Shown here piece after piece: positions 32,901 through 44,611 of a stretch of DNA of 64,000 bases (position 1 is its first letter; every line of letters begins with the position of its first letter). Location of the stretch: assembly GCA_023614405.1 (NCBI GenBank), contig CM042687.1, positions 240,338,292 through 240,402,291 on the forward strand. Reading direction: 5' to 3'. Position numbers and translations under genes: made by a program. The DNA is from Avena insularis. Lineage: Eukaryota > Streptophyta > Magnoliopsida > Poales > Poaceae. Below the pieces are notes generated by a model. It saw only the letters and a program-made list of their open reading frames with translations, did no database searches and was not told where the DNA came from.

Positions 32901-35900
32901 GATTGAGGGGAACGGTAGAGAGGACGTGGGCGTTTAAGGGTGCTCGGTCACTAGCGAGAATCAATGCTACCTTCAACGCGAATTAACGGGATTTACTCGC
33001 GGCCAGAAACTGCAGCGAGGTGAGGGGAGTGGGTCGCGCAAGGTAGACGATGGTGAGCTGGCTATGTGGGTCCGCTTCTTCAGTGAAGGGGATGGTTACG
33101 CGTGGGGTCCTCTAGTCAGTGACAGCGCGGGTCATTTCGTGAGTGAAAGAAAAATGGTTCGGGGGAGGAGAGAGGTGGGCTCCTGCTGGGCTAGTTGGGC
33201 TGGATTGTTTCCCTTTTTTTTTCCTTTTTCTTTTTCTTTTTCTGTTTTCATTTTCTGTTTTGAATTTCAACCTTTGATTTAAACCTCAATTTGAATTCAA
33301 ACTTGTCCCAACTTTTAGTAATCTTTTAATAATGATTATTAATATATTCTAAAGTCCATTTTAGAATATTTATTTTATTCTCATATGGTTTGTTATTTAT
33401 TTTAAATAGACATTTTGTCTTTATTAAATAGGATTTTAAATATGGTTCTAATCCATATTATTTATTCAAATATTCTTTTATTCTTTTTAAATTAATTAGA
33501 TAACTTTTAATCCACTTTGGCAAATTCCAATTAATTATTTTCTCATTATTTAATTAATCATTTCTATTAGGGATTTTGTCTTCCATTTAAATATCATTTG
33601 AATATGGTTTAATCCCATATAATTTTATTGGAATAGTCTTGATCCCTTTATTTTATTTGTATTATCTTTATTTCATTTACTTATGGATTTAACTCAAGAT
33701 TTAAATTTTCTTCTAAATAATTTTCTTATTATTTAGTTTAGGAAATTTGTCTTTATTTAAATAAAATTGGATATTGTTCAATCCTTATGATCTTATTCAA
33801 ATAATCCTTTTCTCTTTTTATTATTCAATAACTTTTATTTGTTTATGGATTTGACCAAGATTTAATTTGGCTTTTAAATATTACTTAATTATTTTTTTCT
33901 TTCTTTGCCTTATAAAATCTATATATTTTTATTTATAGATCCAAAATTGGTGATTCCAATTTGTATAATTTTATTTAATATTTTATTATCTTTTTAAATC
34001 CCTTTAGGATTTATTTGATCATAATTTTGGTATGGATTTTAGATAGGATCCTTATTAGCTTTGGAAATTATTTCCTTTTAACTTATTAAATTCATAAGTT
34101 TTTATCCATGGCTCCAAATTAAGTGAAACCAATTTCTATGGTTTTATAATATTTTTATTTATCACTTTTGATCATTTTAAAATGATTGTTGCTGAATTTT
34201 TATATGGATCAAATCCATAGTCTTAGGGAGATCTTGGAAATGATTTATTCCCTTAGGGTTTTAGAGTTTTGGTTTAACTTTTCCAAGTGTTTAAATTTCA
34301 AGGTACATTCATTGATGAATACATTTCACTTGATGGAAATTTGTTGGACTCCATTTTATTTAAATTTTGTTCAAGGAGGGTTTTGATGTTTCCATTTAGA
34401 AGCAAGAAGTTTCTTTTTACCCTAAATTTCAACAATTATTTATTTTGTTTGTTTATTTTTCACATTTCAAAATTTGGAAAATCTTGGGATGTGACAGATA
34501 AATAGGAGTGTCGATCCCAACGAAGAGCAGAAGGTGCTGAACAGTGATATGGAGCAGGAAATCCCTATGAATACTTAGCAAATGGATTTTTAGTGGTTTT
34601 CTAACAAGGCAACAAAACAAAGAGCAAGTAACAAAGGTAACGAACAAACAAAGAAAGTGGCCCAATCCTTTCTTAGCAAAGGACAAGCTGGTGGAAATAC
34701 TTATAAGGACCAAAAGTTCTCGAGGGCACATGGGAATTCTATCAAGTGCTTTCGCTTCAAATAGTTGAGTACTCTTCTCTGGTGGTGTAAGTGTTATGTG
34801 GGTGAACCTGTGATAATGTACCGACCGTACTTGGACTAATACATACTTGTTATTAAACCCCCTGCAAACATCCATAACTACATGAAAATAATTAAGATAT
34901 AAATCTAACCACAACCTTAAATTCTGAGATCCTACGCTCCCTTGTGCAAAGGTGTCCTAACGGGGATTCAGGTTTCTGTCACTCCGGCAACCCCACAATT
35001 AGTAGCCAAATACACAATGCATCCCCCTAGGCCCATAAATGGTGAAGTGTCATGTAGTCGACGTTCACATGACACCACTAGAAGAATAGCACCACAACTT
35101 AAATACTAAACCATTGAATAATATCTCATCACAGATTCACTACTGACAACATGACTTCTCCCATGTCCTCAAGAACTAAACGAACTACTCACAATACATC
35201 ATATGGATCAAGATCAAAGATGATATGATAATGGATAACAATCTGAACATAAACAATAATCCAGTGGTTCCACTCACAAGCATCAAATACAATAGTAATC
35301 AACACCAAGAAAGTTTCCCTTAAGAACTAAAGCAATATCCAACACAATTGTTATAGCGGGACGGAGTGATGATGATGGTGCTGGTGGAGATGATGGTGTG
35401 GATGATGATGATGATCCCAATGAATCCTAGCTTGATGACGGTGTTGATGGCGACTGTCTCCCCTCTCCAGGAAGGAATTCCCCCGGCAGAAATTTGTCTA
35501 CCGGAGAGATCTTTCTCTCTTGGTGTTTTCCATCCCCAGAGGCGGCGGAAATCTATCTGTGGTCGCTCCACGAGGCTTAGGGTTCTATAGGGAAGATATA
35601 GGCGAAGGGGCGGAGTCGGAGGCCGGGCAGGTGGGCCACACCTGCCCTAGGAGCTGGGTCAGGTGGGCCCGCGCCTAGGGGGTGTGGGCCCCATGAGGCC
35701 CTTCTTCGTCCCTCCTTCTGGCTCCCTCATTCTTCTGTAGAAATAATATGTTTCCATATTTTTCTGGTATTTTTCTGATCTTTGCGAAATTGCATCGAAA
35801 TGCCTTCTTTTCCACCAGAATCCAGACTCCGGCAGTCCATCCTCCAAGAATCATCCAACATGCATGAACAGATGAAAAAGCCATAAGTAATACCTCATAA

Positions 35901-35966
35901 TAAGACAAATATCAGTGAATAGAGGTAAATTATGATATAGAATGGTGATGCAAATTGGGCGTATCA
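29922..35966 (-). mobile_element. C: solo LTR (family of 592-2092), split by F2
   Basis: Segments 29922-29965 and 34502-35966 join to 1509 bp. Ends on the plus strand are TGATGACCCACAAG and GGGCGTATCA. CCGCC flanks it at 29917-29921 and 35967-35971. No primer site, gag or polypurine tract adjoins it, so it is a solo LTR. The ORFs at 35320-35908 match those of 1416-1956 only as LTR sequence. Confidence 0.88.
29966..34496 (-). mobile_element. F2: 4.5-kb non-coding LTR unit, family F, with intact target duplication
   Basis: Plus-strand ends are TGTAGAGGTCCC and GGGATGTGACA. GATAA flanks it at 29961-29965 and 34497-34501, so it integrated as a unit into solo LTR C. It is homologous to F1, with an AT-rich part, a GC-rich island (about 32160-33180) and a second AT-rich part. 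ORFs in the island (32597-32976) do not keep frame or sequence between F1 and F2. I take it as a solo LTR of unusual length; a non-coding element with its own unseen ends is the alternative. Confidence 0.8.
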
Positions 35967-35971
35967 CCGCC

Positions 35972-36527
35972 CTCCTGCCTCGCCTCTTCGCCTATAAGAA
36001 GCCCCCGATGCCTAAACCCTAAGTACCCGATCAATATTCCACGAAACCGTCGTTAGCCGTCGCCACCATTGTCCCTATATCGGGGGATCTGAAGCTCTTC
36101 TCGACACCCAGCTGGAGGGGGATCATCCCGAAGGCCTTCTTGTTCATCATGCCAGCCTCCGGTATGAAGCGTGAGTAGTTCCACCTTGGACTATGGGTCC
36201 ATGTAGTAGCTAGATGGTTGTATATCCTCCTTTGTGCTTTCATGTCTAGATCTTGTGAGCTCCATTCATGATCAATATCTCATCTATTTGTAATCATGCA
36301 TGTTGTGTTTGCGGGGATCCGATGAATATTGAGATTGACTAATGGTTTTGTCTTATTGATTCTATCATGTCTGTGTTGTTTGTGATCTTGCATGCTCTCT
36401 GTTGTTAGTAGCTATCTTGTCCAAGTAGTTGCTAGTGACTCCAAGAGGGGTATTTATGATCGATAGTGGGTTCTTGCCTCTATTTAATCTAAGGGAAGTG
36501 ACAGAAATCTCTAAGGTTGTAGATGTG
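35972..36527 (+). repeat. 5' LTR of B, segment 2
   Basis: It continues from CTCCTGCCTCGCC to GGTTGTAGATGTG, parallel to 59096-59663 of the 3' LTR. It includes the TATA-like CCTATAAGAAG near 35991. Element D is inserted after 36527. Confidence 0.88.
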
Positions 36528-38031
36528 TGATGTCTACACACTTCTATTCGTGTAGACAGTTGTTGGGCCTCCAAGTGCAGAGGTTTGTAGAACAGCAGCA
36601 AGTTTCCCTTAAGTGGATTACCCAAGGTTTATCGAACTCGGGGAGGAAGTGGTCAAAGGTATCCCTCTCAAGCAACCCTACAATCAAGATAGAAGAAGTC
36701 TCTTGTGTCCCCAACACACCCAATACACTTGTCAGGTGTATAGGTGCACTAGTTCGGCGAAGAGATAGTAAAATACAAGTGGTATGGATAATATAAGACA
36801 ACGGTGCCAGAAAAGAGCTTCTGGCAGGAGGAAAAGACTAAAGGCCAAAAGATGGAAGCAAGCAAACATGCAACAGATCTAGTTCTAAACGGTGTTTCAA
36901 TGCTTAGAAACAAGGCCTAGGGATCATACTTTCACTAGTGAACACTCTCAATAAATATATTCTCTTCATGATACTAACCTTAACTACTCTCCGGTTGGAC
37001 ACTCTAATCCATGGTAAGGCTATAACAGCACTCCTCAAAGTTTGCCTTCCCCATCTAGATAACCCCACACTGTCACCTTGAGCGCTAGATGGTTCCAACA
37101 AACACCACAATTTCATAGAGACATCCAACTCCAAATATAACTCATGACAAATATATATGTAGTCTAGCTTCAGTGCCACACAAGGCGTGCATGCTGTCAC
37201 TTTCACGCACATGGGGAAAAGCATAGATCTATTAAAGCACGATGAGTATTTATGTAGAGTGTAGCCTAAGTGCCACCATGGTGTGCACGCTGTAACTTTC
37301 ACACACATGGGGAGAGCAAAGATCTATTATAGTACTTGAGTAACAGAGTAGATCTACTTGATTACAGAGCTCATGACCACAACAAGATCATGCATAAAGA
37401 GAGATATGAACACATGGCTACTGGTAGAGCCCTTAGCCTCGATGAAGAACTACTCCCTCCTCATCATGGGAATCAGCAACGGCGATGGAGATGGTGGTGG
37501 ATATCAATGGAGATGGCTCCAGGGGCACTTCCCCGTCCGGCAGGGTGCCGGAATAGAGACTTTCTATCCCCCGAATATCCCCTTTGGTGGCGGCGGCGCT
37601 ATGGACGTTTTTGTGGCTTTCTGTTCGATGATCTAGGGTTTTATCCCCGGGGGCTTCTTATAGGCGAAGGAGGCAAGGTCGGTGGAGGGCCAGGGGACCC
37701 AGACACCCTGTTGGCGTGGCCAGGGTGGGCCCGCACCCACCTAGGGTGTGGCCACACTGGTGTCCTCCTTCGTCTCGTCTTCGCTTTTCCGTATTGTTTA
37801 GGGAAAAATAGGAACTTTGGCTTTTTTCCCGTCCAACTCCGAGAATATTCATTTTTTCGCTTTCTGAAACCAAAAACAGCAGAAAACAGGCAACTGGCAC
37901 TATGGCATCTTGTCAATAGGTTAGTTCTAGAAAGTGTATAAAAATAGCTTGAAGTGTAGACAAATCATAGAAAAGTTGATACAAAATAAGCATGGAGCAT
38001 CAAAAATTATAGATACGTTTACGACGTATCA
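36528..38031 (-). repeat. 3' LTR of D
   Basis: Plus-strand ends are TGATGTCTACACAC and TTTACGACGTATCA. The promoter-like CTTATAGG lies at 37657-37664, and the LTR is distantly similar to A and B near its sense start. ORFs at 36527-37941 are non-coding LTR sequence repeated at 43638-44300 and 53510-54004. Confidence 0.88.
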
Positions 38032-38061
38032 AGCATCCCCAAGCTTAACTCCTGCTCGTCC
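38032..38061 (-). other. polypurine tract of D
   Basis: The minus strand reads GGACGAGCAGGAGTTAAGCT and then TGGGGATGCT directly before the LTR. Element B has the same tract at 58719-58748. Confidence 0.8.
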
Positions 38062-40942
38062 TCGAGTAGGTAAGTGATAAAAAGAATAATTTTTGAGGTG
38101 ACATGCACCATCACAATCAAGATCAAACCACTTGCAAGCATTGAAAGATGGGATCAAAGAACTCTAAACAAGATCATGAAAGATGGAGTTCTAATAGTAA
38201 GACAAAGTAACTATGCATGCAACATGAAAGACTACAAACAAAGATCATGAATAACATGCATTGAAAAACGTTTGTTTGTTTCACATACAGAAAACATAGC
38301 ATAGTGGCATTCAGCTTGTCCCTCATGGAGTAGCAAATAAATGCATATGACACCTTCAAAGTTCATAAGAGTGACTAGATACAAATAGCACAAGAACAAG
38401 CAATATCAACAATATGCATCAATCAACAAGTTTTGGGTCAATGCACATAGAACTAAGAATGGAAACTATGCTCTCTTAATAGGTGCATAAAGATAGAAGG
38501 TGGAGACTCAATATAATAGTGGAAGAAACGCCCTTCATAAAGGGAAGCAGGGATTTCAAGTTTCATAAAGAGCTTCCAAAAATTATGGTACTTGTTAACT
38601 TTCAGCTCTCATTGCCCCTATCATAAGCATCTTAAAGTGATTAAGGTTAAATTGAACAAACTATGGAGTATATGCTTGACAAAGTATAAGTTGGCAATCT
38701 CATGTCCCTTGAATACGAGGTTCGCTCCTCATGCTACTCAACTTTAGTCACCTGTAAGTTCTTGTCATAGTAAGTACATGTGTATCATAGAGAACCGCCA
38801 ACGGGGTACCCCTTGCACATGGTACAGGAGCTATCCCAGAACCAAAATGACAAGGCAAGAAAACAATGAGCATCTCAGCAATCTTCTTATTTACCATGGG
38901 AATATGGTGCTTTTTTTCTCTCTTTCCTCTTTTCAATATGTCTATTTTTATAAGAAGAAAGCTTCATAGATGTCATTATGATGATGCTGCAAGTTTACAC
39001 CATGATTAGGCATGGCTTAGGCTAGCGGCCCAGACATTTCTCTAACACACATACATAACTCCATGGACTTACAAGCTCCGCTTTCATTTCACACCAACGA
39101 CATCCATAAACAAAAGAGCATGATATCAACTGTGTACAAGGTACAAGTGCAATGTTGAAAGCGTTCCCCATGACAGCACTGTTCAGCTAATTCCAACATA
39201 TAAGTGCAAGCATATACAACATAGATGACACAATGGTTCAAGTTTATTAGGGGCAAGAAAAATAAAGTGTGCCATCAAGTTCGTGAGAGATTTGATCACT
39301 AAGTTTTCACACAACAAAGTGACTTTTAAAATGGAAGATAGATGAAAACAAGAATATACTTGGAATGATGTAACACTTCATGCATAGGAATTTATAGTGG
39401 ACTCTTTGGAATAACTTGGTTTTTGGGAGTTGGAAGCATGAGTAGAGCTTACTCATATAGGTGGAGGCTAGCAAAAGACTGGGAGCGACCAACTAAGAGA
39501 GCAATAATGGCCATAATCATGCAGAGCGACAAAACATTACTAATCAAAGCATAAAGTGGTACCACAAGTCAAAAACTAAATGATCATAGATGCTGAGGTG
39601 ACTGGTTCATAGTCATAACATGGTGTGTGCATGTGCCAAGTCAACGCAAACAAAACATCAAAGGAGAATGCCACAATACTATGCTTTTGTATGCTAAAAC
39701 AACGCATGATTCTTTCAAGGCACATTAAGCAATCTCACTTGTTTGGAACAAGTCATGCTATAGCAATAATCACTAAGCATAAGGTCAAAACAACATCTAG
39801 CATAACATGATAAAGTCTAAGTCACAGTCAAAACAAGTTCTCTTTTGTACCACTTAAGCATGAAGCTTTCTACTCTTTTCCAACACCAATCAACTTATTT
39901 GAAACAACTCACAAATATAATAATCAACAAAGACCAGTGATATTGTCTCAGAAATCCACAAAGAAGAACTAAAAAGTTCTAAGCAGAAGCAGAAGAAAAC
40001 TAAAGCTAAACACAGTGCTAGCAAAAGTGAACACTCACAGAACAATAAGAGTGAAAACTAGAGTGTTCTAGGCAATGAAAATAGAGTGTGTCTCTCTCCA
40101 AAACAAGTGTGTTGTAATCAAACCAACTTACTCAAGCAGACTAAGCAAACAAAACCAAAAACAAAAACTAAGACGCTCCAAGAACAACACAACTGTGCAT
40201 GAAACAATAAAAACGAAGTGTCTAGAAAGACCTGAGATTTTTATTGACGAAGAAGGGGATGCCTTGGGCATCCCCAAGCTTTGACGCTTGTACCTCTTGA
40301 ATATTTCTTGGGGTGACACGGGGTGGCATCCCCAAGCTTGAGCTTTTGTCCATTCTTCATTCATTACATCATTCTTCCCTTACACTTGAAAATTTTCCGT
40401 CATACAAAACTTCACACAATCTTCATTAGCAACATTAGTGTATTCAAAAGATAATATACCTTTGGGTTTAGCTTTAGAACAGCAAAACTTTCACTAAAAA
40501 CACAAGCTACTATAGCAATTCCCTCAAAAATCTCAATTTCCCAAAAAGAACCCAAAAAGGAATCAATAAGAAGCAAATGCAAATAATGGCAGAAATCTGT
40601 CAAAACAGACCAGTAGGTAGAAACCGATTTTTTTGAAGACCTTTTGTTGATAAAATCAAAAAGTGTTGAAATAACTAAATTTATCTAACATACTGGGGGA
40701 TTTATTATTAAAATATCAGCTCAATCCGACTTACAGAGATTCCTCACGAATGTTTATGGTGGAGCATAAAAATATGTTTCGGGACAGCAACTCCCCAAAT
40801 CTTACTTCCCTCTCATCACAGGTTATTCTTGGCACAAAAATCAAATAAAAAGGATAAGGAGAGGTCATTACAGAAGTAATAACTTCCAAGACTCAAGAAA
40901 ACTATTGGGTTATCTCCCAAGAAGTACTTTTCTTTAACGCCT
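38062..40942 (-). other. long non-coding region of D
   Basis: No ORF of note occurs in 2.9 kb. It is homologous, in the opposite orientation, to 56034-58718 of element B, so it is kept by both element families although it codes for nothing visible. It holds two internal polypurine-like motifs and a hairpin (40255-40339). Confidence 0.7.
40255..40339 (-). repeat. hairpin and two internal polypurine-tract copies in D
   Basis: GGGGATGCC and GGCATCCCC form a perfect 9-bp inverted repeat around TTG (40255-40275). Minus-strand AAGCTTGGGGATGCC occurs at 40281-40267 and again at 40339-40325, equal except for the last base to the element's real tract AAGCTTGGGGATGCT at 38046-38032. Confidence 0.8.
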
Positions 40943-41659
40943 TTAAGTTAGGCTTGATAGTTTGAGAAGATGCTCACATAAGAAATATGAATTGAAGTAA
41001 AAGAGAGCATCAAGAAGCAAATTCAAAACACATTTAAGTCTAACCCACTTCCTATGCATAGGAATCTTGTAAAGAAACAAGTCATGAAAGCACAAAGCAA
41101 CAAACATACGAAAGCAAAACAAGTGCAACTTCAAAATTTTCAACATAAAGAGGAGAAGCTTAATATTATTGAGATGCATAAAACCATGTTTCCCTCTCTC
41201 ATAATAACTTTCAGTAGCATCATGAATAAAATTAACAATATAACTATCACATAAAACATTCTTATCATGAGCCACATGCATAAAATAATTATTACTCTCC
41301 ACATAAGAATAGCCATTATTATTAATTGTTGTGGGATCAAATTCAACAAAATAGCTATCATTATTATTCTCATCACCATAATCATCAAATATAGGAGGCA
41401 TTTTGTAATCACAATTAATTTTCTCCTCAATAGTAGGTGGACTGAAAATATCATATTCATCATTGTAATCATCATATATTGGAGGTTTGGTATCATCATA
41501 AGCAATAGAATAGCTATCTTCCAAAGTGTGTTCATTTGTAAACATATCATCATTGGAAGGAACATGGATAGCACTAATAGCACAACAATTATTAATATCA
41601 TCATTTTCAGAATTGGTACCAAAGATATTTTCAATATCAAAAGTAGTGTGCTTTCCCAA
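40943..41659 (-). pseudogene. D ORF2: acidic protein with hydrophobic C-terminus, function unknown
   Basis: I do not recognise a named family. About 238 residues are open. The N-terminal 120 are rich in Asp, Asn and Tyr (for example PPIYDDYNDEYD and PPIFDDYGDEN). Then comes CDSYIVNFIHDATESYYERG (about residues 137-156), and two hydrophobic stretches, KLLLFMLKILKLHLFCF-like and LLLDALFYFNSYFLCEHLL, flanking a basic HRKWVRLK. It ends KLSSLT. The C-terminal 100 residues are clearly related to the ORF of element B (55019-56033). The frame probably continues upstream across a one-base shift near 41660 (VTYSRDHDW in the other frame), close after gag ORF1. The Ile/Met-rich reading at 41140-41688 is an out-of-frame shadow. 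Confidence 0.6.
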
Positions 41660-41701
41660 TCATGATCCCTACTATAGGTAACAGGCATAGGAACATCATC
41701 T

Positions 41702-43489
41702 TTAGGAGGGGGAGTCTTGAAGATATTGTTTCCTCTCTCCTTTTAATCCTCCTCTTCTTCTTATTATCCTCTTTAGAGGGGGAGTCTTGAAAGAAAGCTT
41801 CTCCATATACCCTGGTTTATTGTTAGAGATAATAGAAAAAACTTTGGAGGATTCCTCCTTTTCATTAATAAGAACAAAACTCATATTAGTCCTTTCATAT
41901 TTTGGTAAAATATCATCTTTTATAAGATTTTGTATGTAAGTATTTGCATGGCAATTATCAACACAATAAAGATGACAACCATGCAGGACGTTATTCATAT
42001 CAAAAGCACTCATGTCTACCAAAGAAGTTTTTCTTGATAACTCTTCACACCCCAAAAATAATGTAAGTTCATCATGTTGATTATCAGTGATCGCGTTATC
42101 ACAATACAAACATGCAGTACTCATTGGATTATAAACGTAATTATTATGGCCTAAGCATTGAAAATTGAAATTACCCACTTCATAGCAGAGTTCACAAATA
42201 AAAGGATAGAGGGCACAAACTTTTTTACCAAGATCATTTAGAGCCTTATACCATATTCTAGTTTTTTCATTCCAGTGGGTGATACAATAATCTTCTTCAT
42301 TTTGATTATTTTCACAAGGTCTATGTATTCCACAAAAATTAACATGCTTATAATAAATAGTACTTTCAGAAGTTTGAGCATGTTTATTGCAATCATTAAT
42401 AATATTTTCATTTTCCATGCAAGTGTCTTTAAAAGGTTCATGATACATGTCCCATTTTTATTAAGGAGCATTAATATGGGAAGCAAAGGCTCTATAATAG
42501 CTAACAGGAATTTGAGGATCAAGACCATATTTAGCACTAAGCTCTTCAAAAACAGTAGTTTCAACGAAAGACTTAATGCAATCATACTCATAGTTTATAC
42601 CTGGTTCTTTAGCTTTGTCGTTATCCCAATCTTAGGTATTGCTTTGAATTGTTTCAAGAAGATACCACTTAGCTTTGACCTTCTTACTTGTGAAGGATCC
42701 CTCTGAACAGGTATCTAGATAGTCCTTGTAATATCCTGAAAGCCTTGCATAAAAATTATTGATAATAATATTACTAGGGAGCTCATGAATGGTACATTTG
42801 AGCATTAGTGACTTCAATCTTCCCAACGCTTGGGCAATACTTTCTCCATCATGAGGGTGAAAATTATAAATATAATTCCTATCTTTGTGGATTTCATGAG
42901 GAGGATAAAATTTAGAGCAAAAGAGAGATCCAAGTTCCTTCCATTCCAAATGATGAGGATCATCTAGTAGCTCATAGCACTCCCGTGCTTTGTACCTAAG
43001 TGATAAAGAGAATAGCTTCCTCTTAACTTGGTCCATTGAAATACCTGCACATTTGAACAACTCACATAATTCATGGATAAAAAACAAGTGATCACAGGGA
43101 TGGACAGTTCCATCCCCAAAATAATAGTTATCCATGACACGATCAACAATTTTTGTAGGTATTTTAAAAGGGACACTTTCAGTATGTGTCTTTAAAATCT
43201 CACGAGCATCATTAGAATTACCACATATGGGAGATAAAGTATCATCGGTGCAAATTTTCTTCCATAAAGCTGGGGAACTAAAAACATCTTACTCATAAAA
43301 ACTAGCTTCCCCAAGCTTAGACTTTTCCATACCATTAGTAATAATGGTGTTCAAAAAATTCATACTAATAACATTTCTATTAGCATGCAAAGAAAGCTCC
43401 ATAGGTTTTAAAATTTTCTCTTCAAACACTTCATGTCCTAACTCAAGATAAACACTATAGAGCTCTCTAATTTTTTTGTTGTTTTCCAT
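41702..43489 (-). pseudogene. gag-like ORF1 of D with degenerate zinc knuckle, four stop codons
   Basis: One frame of 596 codons starts MENNKKIRELYSVYLELGHE at 43489. The gag core spans residues 119-280: DNYYFGDGTVHPCDHLFFIH, RYKARECYELLDDP, KFYPPHEIHKDRN, DGES and CTIHELPSN. At residues 432-445 is CELCYEVGNFNFQC, a C-x2-C-x4-H-x4-C knuckle whose His is Asn. The C-terminal 150 residues are Cys/His-rich and basic. Stops lie at 43289-43291, 42632-42634 and 42458-42463 (two adjacent TAA); there is no frameshift. The same gag core occurs at 1-473. It would form the particle for D RNA. No protease or pol follows; ORF2 does. Confidence 0.8.
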
Positions 43490-43593
43490 TAAGCCTAACT
43501 AGTGAAAACAAGAAACAAAAAGACAAAATTGCAGAATCTAAAGGAAATAACTTGGAGCTCACACCAGAGGATGTGAGTATCTTTTACCTTACC

Positions 43594-43611
43594 TCTCCGG
43601 CAACGGCGCCA
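43594..43611 (-). other. primer-binding site of D
   Basis: The minus strand reads TGGCGCCGTTGCCGGAGA, ten bases inside the LTR end. It differs by one base from the sites at 563-580 and 54776-54793. Confidence 0.85.
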
Positions 43612-43621
43612 TAAAATAGCT

Positions 43622-44611
43622 TAATGTTTATGCACTTCTATTCTTGTAGACAGTTGTTGGGCCTCCAAGTGTAGAGGTTTGTAGAACAGCAGCAAGTTTC
43701 CCTTAAGTGGATTATCCAAGGTTTATCGAACTCAGGGAGGAAGTGGTCAAAGGTATCCCTCTCAACCAACCCTGCAATCAAGATACAAGAAGTCTCTTGT
43801 GTCCCCAACACACCCAATACACTTGTCAGGTGTATAGGTGCACTAGTTCGGCGAAGATATAGTGAAATACAAGTGGTATGGATAATATAAGACAACGGTG
43901 CCAGAAAAGAGCTTCTGGCAGGAGGAAAAGACTAAAGTCAAAAATATGGAAGCAAGCAAACATGCAACGGATCTAGTTGTAAACGGTGTTTCAATGCTTA
44001 GAAACAAGGCCTAGGGATCATACTTTCACTAGTGAACACTCTCAATAAATATATTCTCTTCATGATACTACCCTTAACTACTCTCCGGTTGGACACTCTA
44101 ATCCATGGTAGGGCTATAACAACAGTCCTCAAAGTCCGCCTTCCCCATCTAGATAACCCCACACTGTCACCTTGAGCGCTAGATGGTTCCAACAAACACC
44201 ACAATTTCATAGACACATCCAATTCCAAATATAACTCATGACAAATATATATGTCGTCTAGCTTAAGTGCCACACACGGCGTGCACGCTATCACTTTCAC
44301 ACAAGTGGGGAAAGCATAGATCTATTAAAGCACGATGAGTATTTATGTAGAGTCTAGCCTAAGTGCCACCATGGCGTGCACGCTGTCACTTTCACACACA
44401 TGGGGAGAGCAGAGATCTATTGAAGCACTTGAGTAACAGAGTAGATCTACTTGATTACAACGCTCATGACCACAACAAGATCATGCATAGAGAGATATGA
44501 ACACATAGCTACCGGTAGAGCCCTTAGCCTCGAGGAAGAACTACTCCCTCCTCATCATGGGAATCAGCAACGGCGATGGAGATGGTAGTGGTGATCGATG
44601 GAGATGGCTCC
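43622..44611 (-). repeat. 5' LTR of D, inner segment
   Basis: It matches 36528-37517 of the 3' LTR. The inner tip reads TAATGTTTATG where the 3' LTR reads TGATGTCTACA. The Copia element E is inserted after GCTCC (44607-44611). Confidence 0.88.

Noticed and set aside
36904..37308. 134-codon ORF with an internal repeat, matched by 43998-44300
   Set aside because: Both lie in the LTRs of D; no domain, and the second copy is shortened by base changes.
41140..41688. 182-codon Ile/Met-rich reading that looks like a membrane protein
   Set aside because: It is the out-of-frame shadow of D ORF2 produced by Asp/Asn/Tyr codons; only ORF2 has a homologue in element B.
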